Origin: Clostridiaceae bacterium Marseille-Q3526
GTDB lineage: Bacteria; Bacillota; Clostridia; Lachnospirales; Lachnospiraceae
Direction of reading: 5' to 3'
DNA: 64,000 bases
NCBI GenBank assembly: GCA_018223375.1
Contig: JAGTTS010000001.1
Span: 405,001-469,000, forward strand
Below are positions 16,933 through 25,522 of this stretch, piece after piece. The position numbers and the translations under genes are program-made. The notes below the pieces were generated by a model. The model saw only the letters and a list, made by a program, of their open reading frames with translations. It had not been told where the DNA came from and did no database searches. Every line of letters starts with the position of its first letter. Within the stretch, counting starts at the first letter, position 1.

Positions 16933-16972
16933 CTAACTTAACTGCTTCTGTCAGGGCTGAAAACCCATCTCC

Positions 16973-18064
16973 TTACAGTCCCAGTCCCTTGCTCACATTT
17001 ACCACAAAGTCCTGAACGTTCGTCACAATGCTCTTGGCGGAAAGGCTTCCCCGATCTCCCAGCTTATTGACTGCAAATTCTGAGATATCCACGCTGTAGA
17101 AATAAATCTGGCGGATGGTTCCGTCCGGCATCACGCGGAAGGACGGAGTCATATTTCCCGTGGCGATGGAGTGGAGAGTGGTAGCCATGCAGATCACGGT
17201 AGTAGCCTTTTTCACACACTCTCTCATGGCGGACTGTCCCTCGTACACATCGGCATAAACCTCCGGCAGGGGGCCGTCATCCCGGATAGAGCCTGTCAGC
17301 ACAAAGGGCACGCCCTTCTTCACGCAGCTGTACATGATTCCGTTGTCAATGTGTTCCTTCTCAATAAACTCTGGAATGGAGCCGTGATACCGTACCCGGT
17401 TGATGGTATCGATATGGTTGTAATGTCCCCCTGGAAAGCTCTCCTGAGTGTAAATATCCTGTCCCAGAGCCGTCTTCCTGTAGGCTCCCTCTAAATCGTG
17501 GGTAGCCAGGGCGTTGCCTGCCAGAAGGGCGTCCACATAGCCGTTCATAACCAGCTTGGAAAATGCCTCCCTGGAGTCGGAATCAAAGGCGCAGGCCGGT
17601 CCCATTACCCAGACTACATAGCCGTGATCCTTCTCATGCTTTAACAGATCGTAGATGTGATCGTAGTCCTTGGAGAAGGCCGTCTCCCTGGATCTGCCCT
17701 GGCGGAAGGAAAAAGCCTCCTTAGACTGAGTTCCCGGCTCCTCAAAACCGTGGGTCCAGACGAAAATTCCCTCTTCCGCCTCCTCTGTCCTTCCCACAAA
17801 GACAAGATCGCCCTGTTTTAACGTCCGAAACTCCCGCACTGCTATTTTTCCGTTTTCATAGACAGCCACGCAGTCCATCCGGCTCTCCTCCGCCAGAAGC
17901 CATGTTCCGTTTACCTTAAAATACTCCGGGAAAATGGTGGTAGCGTGATAGTTTTCCGGCGCGGTCCTGTCCTTCGGCGCTGGAGCCAGCACAGCGTCCG
18001 GCGCTGAGACAAACGGTTCCTTTGTAAAATCCGGCGCAGTATACTTCTTTAACTCAAATCCCAT
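16973..18064 (-). CDS. TIGR00300 (LOR/SDH conserved domain) protein, possible ornithine cyclodeaminase-type enzyme
   Basis: About 363 residues. The C-terminal two thirds show the TIGR00300 pattern closely: GPACAFDSDSREAFSKLVMNGYVDALLAGNALATHDLEGA, then GGHYNHIDTINRVRYHGSI, GVPFVLTGSIRDDGPLPEVYADV and TTLHSIATGNMTPSFR. The domain occurs in the plant LOR/SDH conserved region, archaeal proteins and the C-terminal part of cyanobacterial AgrE/ArgZ, where ornithine to proline conversion has been described. Whether this protein does that is inference. The start at 18064 (MGFELKKYTAP) follows GAGGAGAAG; a longer ATG start at 18097 has no ribosome site. Confidence 0.8.
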   Translation of the reverse strand: MGFELKKYTAPDFTKEPFVSAPDAVLAPAPKDRTAPENYHATTIFPEYFKVNGTWLLAEESRMDCVAVYENGKIAVREFRTLKQGDLVFVGRTEEAEEGIFVWTHGFEEPGTQSKEAFSFRQGRSRETAFSKDYDHIYDLLKHEKDHGYVVWVMGPACAFDSDSREAFSKLVMNGYVDALLAGNALATHDLEGAYRKTALGQDIYTQESFPGGHYNHIDTINRVRYHGSIPEFIEKEHIDNGIMYSCVKKGVPFVLTGSIRDDGPLPEVYADVYEGQSAMRECVKKATTVICMATTLHSIATGNMTPSFRVMPDGTIRQIYFYSVDISEFAVNKLGDRGSLSAKSIVTNVQDFVVNVSKGLGL

Positions 18065-18118
18065 AGCAGCTTCTCCTCTCTTCGTATGTCTTACCATACC
18101 GTTCTGCGTATAGTTTCA

Positions 18119-18748
18119 TTATACCTGATTTTCCCTGGTTCCGGTACCCCTCATTTTCACAGCGCAGAATACAACGGCCGCCAGAGTGCTCGCGCTGGTG
18201 GCCAGAAGCGCCGGACCTGTCACTGCCGCCGGATTTGCGGATCCGTACTGGGCCCGGTAGGCGATCATGGTCATGGGAATCAGCTGAAGAGAAGAAATAT
18301 TGATAATGAGAAACGCGCACATTTCGTCATTGGCCGTCCCCTCCTTCACTGCGCGGCCGTCTCGTTGTCTGCGCCGCTCCTCCTCCAGCGCCTTCAGATC
18401 TCCCATGGCCTTCAGCCCCGCCGGGGTGGCGGCCCAGCCCAGGCCCAGAAGATTGGCCGTCACGTTGGCGCAGATGGACTCCAGGGCCGGGTGGTCTCTG
18501 GGGATACGCGGAAACAGCATATGAAGAATGGGGTACATTTTCCCCGCCAGCGCCTCCATCAGGCCTGATTTTCTCCCGATTTCCAGGATTCCCGTCCAGA
18601 AGGACATGACTCCCAGCATGGTGATCCCCAGCGTCACCGCCTCTCTGGCCGCCTCCAAAGCGCCGTTTGTCACCTCCCCAAGGGTTCCGTGAAACGCTCC
18701 CCATATGAGTCCTGCCGCCATCATCACAGCCCACAAAAGATTCAACAA
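18119..18748 (-). CDS. spmA: spore maturation protein SpmA
   Basis: 209 residues. LLWAVMMAAGLIWGAFHGTLGEVTNGALEAAREAVTLGITMLGVMSFWTGILEIGRKSGLMEAL and CANVTANLLGLGWAATPAGLKAM, then FLIINISSLQLIPMTMIAYR are SpmA signatures. It partners SpmB in spore dehydration. The start is a TTG at 18748 placed six bases after AAAGGTGGG. That ribosome site is inside the 3' arm of the fab operon terminator and the TTG is within its T run, so spmA may be reached only by read-through or a very short leader. A Lys/Arg-rich insert (EEERRRQRDGRAVKEG) lies mid-protein. Confidence 0.9.
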   Translation of the reverse strand: MLNLLWAVMMAAGLIWGAFHGTLGEVTNGALEAAREAVTLGITMLGVMSFWTGILEIGRKSGLMEALAGKMYPILHMLFPRIPRDHPALESICANVTANLLGLGWAATPAGLKAMGDLKALEEERRRQRDGRAVKEGTANDEMCAFLIINISSLQLIPMTMIAYRAQYGSANPAAVTGPALLATSASTLAAVVFCAVKMRGTGTRENQV

Positions 18749-18791
18749 AAAAATCCCACCTTTCTGGCAAACTTTATGCCGGAAAGGCGGG
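18746..18791 (-). terminator. terminator of the fatty acid operon, overlapping the spmA start
   Basis: On the minus strand CCCGCCTTTCCGGC pairs with GCCAGAAAGGTGGG across an AT loop and is followed by seven T. It is the strongest intrinsic terminator in the region. Its 3' arm contains the spmA ribosome site and its T run contains the TTG start. Confidence 0.88.
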
Positions 18792-18804
18792 AAATAGAAC
18801 TGCT

Positions 18805-19905
18805 CTAAGCGCCGCAGCAGAGGTCTCTCATAACCTCCTCCACCGTCTCGATTTTCTCAGCCCGGCAGGCGTTGCTGCCGCAGAAGATCAGGGCGCGGTC
18901 CTCGTCCCCCTGAGCCGCGTTGATCAGGGCCTGTGTAATGCAGTAGGGAATATTCGCCGGATCGCAGTGCTCCAGACATCTGAAACACCTGGTCACCTTC
19001 TCTCCCTCTGCCGTCATCTTTTTCAGGAATGGATTCATAATCGCCCGTCCCGGCATCCCCACCGGACTCTTGGTAATTACGATATCCTCCTCTTTAGCGT
19101 TAATATACGCCTGTTTATAGACTAACGGCGCGTCGCACTCCTCTGTGGTCACAAATCTGGTTCCTACCTGGACTCCGTCCGCTCCCAGATCCTCGATGCA
19201 GTGGCGCATATCCTCATGAGTGTAGACGCCACCTGCCGTTACCACAGGAATCTCCTTGCCGTATTTTTCCCCATACGCTTTTACCAGAGCAATGATTCCC
19301 TTTACTTCTTCCTCGTATTCAGCTTTATGGTAGGTCTTTGACACCTGGTCTGTGTCTGCTCCCAGCTCTGTCAGCTGCTCCCTGGAAAAGCCCAGATGGC
19401 CTCCTGCCAGCGGTCCCTCCACCACTACCAGATCCGGCGCAGTTTTATAATTTCTGTCCCAGAGCTTACAGATTACCTTAGCGGACTTTACGGTGGACAC
19501 AATCGGAGCAATCTTGGTCGCCGTTCCCTTCACGTACTCCGGCAGATTGACCGGAAGGCCAGCGCCGGAAATAATAATATCCGCTCCGATTTTAACGGCT
19601 GTCTTTACGTATTCCACATAATTTTTTGTAGCCACCATAATATTAAAGCCTAAAATTCCGTCCGGCGCAATCTCTCTGGCCTTTTTAAGCTCTGTCTCCA
19701 TGGCCTTTAAATTGGCCTCCTGGGAATTTTTGTAAAAGTCCGGATCCCTGAATCCGATCTGGGCGGTGGAGATGATTCCCACTCCCCCTGCCTTTGCCAC
19801 AGCTCCTGCCAGGGATGAAAGGCTGATGCCAACCCCCATGCCTCCCTGGATAATTGGAAGGCTGGCTGTCAGATTTCCTATATTCAGCGGTTTAAATCGA
19901 TTCAT
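18805..19905 (-). CDS. nitronate monooxygenase-like FMN enzyme, last gene of the fab operon
   Basis: About 366 residues. The TIM-barrel FMN signature is clear: LPIIQGGMGVGISLSSLAGAVAKAGGVGIIS, GFNIMVATKNY, VVEGPLAGGHLGF, VVTAGGVYTHEDM and GADGVQVGTRFVTTEECDA. The family includes 2-nitropropane dioxygenase/nitronate monooxygenase and is a relative of FabK. A Cys-rich end (CFRCLEHCDPANIPYCIT) could bind metal or be redox-active. It follows accDA by 38-44 bases and lies before the operon terminator, so it is probably co-expressed with fatty acid synthesis; its role there is not known. A second ATG at 19905 has better spacing to GGAG than the one at 19911. Confidence 0.85.
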   Translation of the reverse strand: MNRFKPLNIGNLTASLPIIQGGMGVGISLSSLAGAVAKAGGVGIISTAQIGFRDPDFYKNSQEANLKAMETELKKAREIAPDGILGFNIMVATKNYVEYVKTAVKIGADIIISGAGLPVNLPEYVKGTATKIAPIVSTVKSAKVICKLWDRNYKTAPDLVVVEGPLAGGHLGFSREQLTELGADTDQVSKTYHKAEYEEEVKGIIALVKAYGEKYGKEIPVVTAGGVYTHEDMRHCIEDLGADGVQVGTRFVTTEECDAPLVYKQAYINAKEEDIVITKSPVGMPGRAIMNPFLKKMTAEGEKVTRCFRCLEHCDPANIPYCITQALINAAQGDEDRALIFCGSNACRAEKIETVEEVMRDLCCGA

Positions 19906-19949
19906 CCTCATTCTCCTACTCTTTATGATGTTGGGGCCAGACGACCTGA

Positions 19950-21848
19950 CTAAAAGGCGCGGAATCTGTCATAGCGCTGACAAACCGCTTCCTCCCTTGT
20001 CATCTCTCTGAAACGCAGGAAAAACTCTTCCAGTCTCCAGTCCAGTCCGCGGCAGATCTGTTCCTTATTGGCCTTGGTAGCCGGCTCTGGCTCAGGAATA
20101 ATGCACTCGATAAGCCCCAGCTCGTAAAGATCCTTTGCAGTCATCTTCATTACCTTGGCCGCGTCGCTTGCCTTCTTTCCGTCCTTCCAGAGGATAGCCG
20201 CGAAGCCCTCCGGAGAAAGCACGGAGTACACGGCGTTCTCCATCATCCAGACCTCGTTGCCCACAGCCATGGCCAGAGCGCCTCCGCTGCCGCCCTCTCC
20301 TACGACGATGGAAAGAGCCGGAACTGTCAGGTTGGAGGCCTCAAACAGGCTTCTGGCAATGGCCTCGCCCTGTCCTCTCTCCTCCGCCTCAATGCCAGGG
20401 AACGCCCCAGGCGTATCCACGAAGCAGATAATAGGCCGTCCGAACTTCTCTGCCTGCTTCATCAGCCTCAGAGCCTTTCTGTAGCCCTCCGGATTCGGCA
20501 TTCCGAAGTTTCTCTTCAGGTTGTCCTTGGTGCTCTTGCCCTTCTCCTGGGCAATCACTGTCACAGGCATCCCATGCCAGGAGGCGATTCCTCCGATAAC
20601 GGCCCCGTCGTCCCCATAATACCTGTCTCCGTGAAGCTCGATGAAATCGTCAAACAGCTCTCCGATATAGTCGCTGGAAATCAGCCTGTCCTCGCTTCTG
20701 GAGATGAGAACCGTATCCCAGGCGCTCAGCTGGCGGTTGGAAATATCCTCGAACTCCTTCTCAGAGGTCCGCTTAATCACAGCGCTCCTTCTCTCAAAGG
20801 TCTTCTCCACAGCGGCCAGAAGCTCTGCCTCCCTCTCTTTTCCAAGGGACTCCCCATTGGATAAAATCGGAAATCTGCGGGCTGCGCCGCCTTCCGGACA
20901 GCCCTTCGTCTCCGGAGCGCTCTCCGACGTCTGGGCCCTGCGTCCCTCGCCCTTGTAGTTCCACTGATTTCTGCTGGAATGGAACCGCAGAAGATAGGAC
21001 AGAGTGTCCTTCATCTCCGGGCGCTCCACAATCAGATCCACAAAGCCGTGATCCTGCTGGAACTCCGCTCTCTGGAAGCCCTCAGGAAGCTTCTGGCGGA
21101 TGGTCTGCTCGATTACCCTCTGTCCGGCAAATCCTATCAGCGCCTTAGGCTCCGCGATGATAATATCTCCCAGCATGGCGAAGCTGGCCGTCACGCCTCC
21201 CGTGGTGGGATCCGTCAGGACGCTGATATATAAAAGTCCCGCGTCGCTGTGGCGTTTCAAGGCGGCGGAGGTCTTCTCCATCTGCATCAGGGAGACAAGT
21301 CCCTCCTGCATTCTGGCTCCTCCGGAGCAGGCGAAGATAATCACCGGAAGCCTTAAAGCCGTGGCCCTCTCCACAGCCCTGGCAATCTTCTCCCCCACGT
21401 TGTGGCTCATACTGCTCATAATAAAACGGGAATCGCAGACAGCGATGGCCGTCTTCTGGCCGTGAATCGTTCCCCATCCTGTCACGACCGCCTCATTCAG
21501 ATTCGTCTTTTCCTGAACTGCCTGAATCTTTTTCTCATATCCAGGGAATTTTAAGGGATTGATAAACTCCATCTCCCTGTCCCACTCTTCAAAGGAACCG
21601 CTGTCAATGGTCATCTCGATTCTTCTGTAGGCGTGGACGCGGAAGTAGCCGTCGCACTTGGGACAGATGTAATAGTTATTTCTCACATCCTCCGTGTAAA
21701 TCGGACGGCCGCACTTGTTGCACTTGCGCCAGAGGCCCTGAGGGATGTTGGGCTGCCCCTCGTTTACAGCCCCCTCTCTCTCCTCAGAAACCTTTTTATG
21801 TTTTGTATCAATCAAGGTATATGTCTTTTTAAACATATCTTTCAGCAT
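19950..21848 (-). CDS. accDA: acetyl-CoA carboxylase carboxyltransferase, AccD-AccA fusion
   Basis: One 632-residue chain carries both carboxyltransferase subunits, which transfer carboxyl from carboxybiotin to acetyl-CoA to give malonyl-CoA. Residues 1 to about 290 are AccD, with the zinc ribbon Cys43, Cys46, Cys62, Cys65 (CNKC...CPKC) and the acyl-CoA site SGGARMQEG and DPTTGGVTASFAMLGD. A variable Ser/Gly/Glu-rich linker spans about 305-345. The rest is AccA, with ELHGDRYYGDDGAVIGG, CFVDTPGAFPGIEAEERGQ and VVGEGGSGGALAMA. Most bacteria encode these as separate genes. AAAGGGAG precedes the ATG. It lies between accC and the nitronate monooxygenase-like gene. Confidence 0.95.
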   Translation of the reverse strand: MLKDMFKKTYTLIDTKHKKVSEEREGAVNEGQPNIPQGLWRKCNKCGRPIYTEDVRNNYYICPKCDGYFRVHAYRRIEMTIDSGSFEEWDREMEFINPLKFPGYEKKIQAVQEKTNLNEAVVTGWGTIHGQKTAIAVCDSRFIMSSMSHNVGEKIARAVERATALRLPVIIFACSGGARMQEGLVSLMQMEKTSAALKRHSDAGLLYISVLTDPTTGGVTASFAMLGDIIIAEPKALIGFAGQRVIEQTIRQKLPEGFQRAEFQQDHGFVDLIVERPEMKDTLSYLLRFHSSRNQWNYKGEGRRAQTSESAPETKGCPEGGAARRFPILSNGESLGKEREAELLAAVEKTFERRSAVIKRTSEKEFEDISNRQLSAWDTVLISRSEDRLISSDYIGELFDDFIELHGDRYYGDDGAVIGGIASWHGMPVTVIAQEKGKSTKDNLKRNFGMPNPEGYRKALRLMKQAEKFGRPIICFVDTPGAFPGIEAEERGQGEAIARSLFEASNLTVPALSIVVGEGGSGGALAMAVGNEVWMMENAVYSVLSPEGFAAILWKDGKKASDAAKVMKMTAKDLYELGLIECIIPEPEPATKANKEQICRGLDWRLEEFFLRFREMTREEAVCQRYDRFRAF

Positions 21849-21940
21849 ATAACACTCTCCCTTTCTCCGAATCCTCGCCTCTGCTCAGACTGTGCCGGAC
21901 GCTTAAGCCCAGACAGAAGCATTTCCGTCAAAAGCCTCCC

Positions 21941-23302
21941 CTACCTGCAGTAGGACGGGAATTCCTTCGGAATAAAATCCGTGTCAATGCTTCCCTTCTG
22001 GTAAGCTTCGCTGTTTAAAATCTCATACTGGAAGTCCACGTTTGTATCGATTCCCTCAATGACAATCTCGCCGAGGGCGCTGCGCATCTTGGCCATGGCT
22101 CCCTCTCTGTCGCTGTCGTAGGAAATCAGCTTTAAAAGCATGGAATCATAGTTAGGCGGAACCTTGTATCCATTGTAGATGTGGGTGTCGATTCTGACGC
22201 CCTTTCCGCCGGGCAGATGCAGCTCTGTGATGGTTCCCGGACTTGGCATGAAATGCTTCTCCGGATTCTCCGCATTGATTCTGCACTCAATGGCGTGCCC
22301 CCGGATGACCACGTCCTCCTGGGAAAAGCCAAGCGGCTCTCCCGCCGCGATCTTAATCTGCTCCTTAATCAGGTCAATGCCTGTCACAGCCTCTGTCACA
22401 GGATGCTCCACCTGGATTCTGGTGTTCATCTCCATGAAGTAGAACTGTTTATGCTTATCTAACAGAAACTCGATGGTTCCCGCATTTACATATCCTACCG
22501 CTCTGGCGGCCTTCACCGCCGTCTCGCCCATCTCTTTTCTCAGCTCCGGGGAGATAGCCGCTGACGGCGCCTCCTCGATTACCTTCTGATGGCGTCTCTG
22601 AATGGAGCAGTCTCTCTCTCCCAGATGCACTACATGGCCGTGCTCGTCCGCCAAAATCTGGAATTCAATATGCCTTGGCTGCTCGATGTACTTCTCGATG
22701 TACATGGTATCGTCGGAAAAGCCCTTCACAGACTCCATCTGGGCCTGGTTAAAATTGCCCTCGAAATCCTCTGCGCTTCTGGAAATTCTCATGCCCTTTC
22801 CGCCGCCGCCTGAGGAGGCCTTGATCATAACGGGGAAACCGATATTCTCGGCCATTTTAAGCCCCTCTTCGGGAGTGTAAACCGGCTCCTTGCTTCCCGG
22901 AACCACGGGAACTCCCGCTTCCATCATGGTCTTTCTGGCCTCGGACTTATTTCCCATCCGGTGAATAATCTCAGCAGACGGGCCGATAAAGCGGATATTG
23001 CACTTCTCGCACAGATCCGCAAAGCGGGCATTTTCAGACAGGAAGCCGAATCCCGGATGAATGGCATCTGCTTTCATCGCCACTGTAGCGGAAATGATCC
23101 TCTCCATATCCAGATAGCTTTCACTGGAAGGAGCCGGACCAATGCAGATGGCCTCGTCCGCCAGAAGCGTGTGGAGAGAATCACGATCCGCCTCTGAATA
23201 GACAGCAACGGTTTTGATTCCCATTTCCCGGCAGGCCCGGATAATTCTCACCGCGATCTCACCGCGGTTTGCAATTAAAATCTTGTTAAACAAACTTGTC
23301 AC
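21941..23302 (-). CDS. accC: acetyl-CoA carboxylase biotin carboxylase subunit
   Basis: 453 residues of ATP-grasp fold: FNKILIANRGEIAVRIIRACREMG, then the glycine-rich ATP loop KASSGGGGKGMRI, RDCSIQRRHQKVIEEAPS, and FYFMEMNTRIQVEHPVTEAVTGIDL. It carboxylates the biotin carried on AccB using ATP and bicarbonate. The start is adjacent to the fabZ stop (no gap). Length is standard. Confidence 0.97.
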   Translation of the reverse strand: MTSLFNKILIANRGEIAVRIIRACREMGIKTVAVYSEADRDSLHTLLADEAICIGPAPSSESYLDMERIISATVAMKADAIHPGFGFLSENARFADLCEKCNIRFIGPSAEIIHRMGNKSEARKTMMEAGVPVVPGSKEPVYTPEEGLKMAENIGFPVMIKASSGGGGKGMRISRSAEDFEGNFNQAQMESVKGFSDDTMYIEKYIEQPRHIEFQILADEHGHVVHLGERDCSIQRRHQKVIEEAPSAAISPELRKEMGETAVKAARAVGYVNAGTIEFLLDKHKQFYFMEMNTRIQVEHPVTEAVTGIDLIKEQIKIAAGEPLGFSQEDVVIRGHAIECRINAENPEKHFMPSPGTITELHLPGGKGVRIDTHIYNGYKVPPNYDSMLLKLISYDSDREGAMAKMRSALGEIVIEGIDTNVDFQYEILNSEAYQKGSIDTDFIPKEFPSYCR

Positions 23303-23725
23303 CTATCCAATCATAAATGTCAGCTCAGCAGAAACTGCCACCTTGCCGTCCACAGACGCCGTGGCGCTGCCGATTCCTACCGGGCCTTTTCTCTTAATAA
23401 TCTGGCACTCCAGCTTTAAGCGGTCTCCCGGGACTACCTTTCTTCTGAACTTGGCGCTGTTAATTCCGCCGAAGTAGGCTACCTTTCCCTTGTTCTCCTC
23501 CTCGCTCAGGATGGCTACCGCGCCTACCTGGGCCAGGGCTTCCACAATCAGGACTCCCGGCATAACCGGCTCCTGCGGAAAATGGCCTGCAAAAAACGGC
23601 TCGTTGTAGGTCACTGATTTATATCCTACCGCTCCCTCACCCGGGCGGATCTCCTCCACACAGTCGATGAGAAGAAACGGATGTCTGTGAGGGATAATCT
23701 CCTGAATTTCCTTAATTCCCAGCAT
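23303..23725 (-). CDS. fabZ: 3-hydroxyacyl-ACP dehydratase FabZ
   Basis: 140 residues with the hot-dog fold and catalytic His/Glu: IIPHRHPFLLIDCVEEI, NEPFFAGHFPQEPVMPGVLIVEALAQVGAVA. It removes water from 3-hydroxyacyl-ACP. The frame is open upstream into accB, but the ATG at 23725 (MLGIKEIQE) follows GGAGAAAGGGAAAGG, so the longer form is rejected. No FabA-type isomerase is seen in the operon. Confidence 0.96.
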   Translation of the reverse strand: MLGIKEIQEIIPHRHPFLLIDCVEEIRPGEGAVGYKSVTYNEPFFAGHFPQEPVMPGVLIVEALAQVGAVAILSEEENKGKVAYFGGINSAKFRRKVVPGDRLKLECQIIKRKGPVGIGSATASVDGKVAVSAELTFMIG

Positions 23726-23750
23726 AGAAATACCTTTCCCTTTCTCCGGA

Positions 23751-24257
23751 TTATTTAATGCGGAACAGCGGCTGGCCGTACTCCACAACCTCCTCGTTGT
23801 TTACAAGTACTGCCTCCACAACGCCGTCATACTCGCTCTCAATCTCGTTCATCAGCTTCATGGCCTCGATAATGCCGAGAACCTGTCCCTTCTTTACTCT
23901 GTCGCCAGTCTTCACAAACGGCTCTGCGTCCGGAGACGGGGATGCGTAGAAGGTGCCCACCAGCGGGGAGCTTACCGTATTGCCGGAAGCGATATCTCCG
24001 CTCTCTGCATTCGCTGCAGGCGTCTCTGCGCCAGAAGCCTCAGAAGCGCCGGATACCTGAAAAGCCGCAGCCGGCTGGCTCATCATGGGAGCTGCGGAAA
24101 CCGGCGCAAAACCAGGCGCTGGAACGGCTGTCACAACGGTCTCTCTCTCCTTCTCTCTCTTTAAGGAGAGCTTCGTTCCGTTCTCCTCCAGCACAAAGCT
24201 GGTCAGGTTATTTTTTGAAACAGCCTCGATCAGCGTTACAATATCCTTAATTTCCAT
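23751..24257 (-). CDS. accB: acetyl-CoA carboxylase biotin carboxyl carrier protein
   Basis: 168 residues: an N-terminal helix region (MEIKDIVTLIEAVSKNNLTSFVLEENGTKLSLKRE), a long Ala/Pro/Ser linker (about 40-90), and a C-terminal biotinyl domain with biotinylated Lys in VLGIIEAMKLMNEIES. It shuttles carboxybiotin between AccC and AccDA. It sits between fabF and fabZ. Confidence 0.96.
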   Translation of the reverse strand: MEIKDIVTLIEAVSKNNLTSFVLEENGTKLSLKREKERETVVTAVPAPGFAPVSAAPMMSQPAAAFQVSGASEASGAETPAANAESGDIASGNTVSSPLVGTFYASPSPDAEPFVKTGDRVKKGQVLGIIEAMKLMNEIESEYDGVVEAVLVNNEEVVEYGQPLFRIK

Positions 24258-24273
24258 CTCTGCCTCCTCTGAA

Positions 24274-25512
24274 TTAAGCCTCGAATTTCTTTACCACAAG
24301 GCTTGCGTTATGTCCGCCAAAACCCAGGGAATTGGAAATCGCATAGTTTACGGTTGTGTGGACGCCCTCGCCCTTGGTGTAGTCCAGATCACACTCCGGC
24401 TCGGACTCAGAAAGACCGGAGGTCACATGAACATAATCCTCCATGACGGACTTCACGCAGGTGATCAGCTCCACGCCTCCGGCAGCGCCTAACAGATGGC
24501 CTACCATGGATTTGGTGGAATTTACCTTTACCTTGTAAGCGTGATCGCCTAAAGCCAGCTTGATGGCCTTTGTCTCAAATAAATCATTGTGGTGGGTGCT
24601 GGTTCCGTGGGCGTTTACATAATCAATCTGATCCGGAGTAATTCCGGCGTCCTTGATTGCATACTCCATGGCCTTGGCAGCTCCGCTTCCGTCCTCTGCC
24701 GGAGAGGTGATGTGGTAGGCGTCGCAGGTAGCGCCGTAGCCTGCCAGTTCTGCCAGGATCACTGCGCCTCTCTTCTGGGCGTGCTCTAAGGACTCTAAGA
24801 CAACCACTCCGGCTCCCTCGCCCATCACAAAACCGTCTCTGTCCTTGTCAAACGGACGGGAACAGGTAGCCGGATCTGTATTGGTGGAAAGGGCAGTCAG
24901 GGCCGTAAAGCCTGCCACTCCAAGGCCTGTGATGCTGGCCTCTGCGCCTCCGGCAACCATAACGTCAGCCTCTCCGCACTGGATGGAGCGGAAGGCCTCT
25001 CCGATGGAGTGGGTTCCTGTAGCGCAGGCTGTTACCACGTTAATGCATTTGCCCTTTAAGCCGTACTGGATGGCCACGTTTCCTGCCGCCATGTTGCAGA
25101 TCATCATGGGAACCAGAAGCGGGTTAATGCGGCCCGGTCCCTTCTCAAGCATCTTCTTGTGCTCTCTCTCTATAGCTCCAAGGCTTCCGATTCCGGATCC
25201 TACGCTGACGCCTACGCGGAAGGGATCCTCCTTCTCCATGTCGATGCCAGACTGAGCCAGGGCCTGTCCTGCCGCAGCCACTGCAAACTGGGAAAATGGC
25301 TCCATTCTTCTGGCTGTCTTCGGATCCATGTACTGCTTTGGATCGAAATCCTTGACCTGGGCTGCCAGCTTTACCTTATAGTCGGTTGTATCAAAATATG
25401 TAATCTCTCCGAAGCCTCTCTTGTTCTCCTTCAGGGAATTCCAAAATGTCTCCACATCATTTCCGATTGGGCTTACGACGCCCATACCGGTAATCACTAC
25501 TCTGTTTGCCAT
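24274..25512 (-). CDS. fabF: beta-ketoacyl-ACP synthase II
   Basis: 412 residues. Thiolase-fold condensing enzyme with the Cys-His-His triad: nucleophile Cys in NVVTACATGTHSIGEA, His in NAHGTSTHHNDLFE and His in STKSMVGHLLGAAGG. The C-terminus NSLGFGGHNASLVVKKF is typical. It elongates acyl-ACP with malonyl-ACP. It is 10 bases past fabG. Confidence 0.97.
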   Translation of the reverse strand: MANRVVITGMGVVSPIGNDVETFWNSLKENKRGFGEITYFDTTDYKVKLAAQVKDFDPKQYMDPKTARRMEPFSQFAVAAAGQALAQSGIDMEKEDPFRVGVSVGSGIGSLGAIEREHKKMLEKGPGRINPLLVPMMICNMAAGNVAIQYGLKGKCINVVTACATGTHSIGEAFRSIQCGEADVMVAGGAEASITGLGVAGFTALTALSTNTDPATCSRPFDKDRDGFVMGEGAGVVVLESLEHAQKRGAVILAELAGYGATCDAYHITSPAEDGSGAAKAMEYAIKDAGITPDQIDYVNAHGTSTHHNDLFETKAIKLALGDHAYKVKVNSTKSMVGHLLGAAGGVELITCVKSVMEDYVHVTSGLSESEPECDLDYTKGEGVHTTVNYAISNSLGFGGHNASLVVKKFEA

Positions 25513-25522
25513 ATATTACCTC

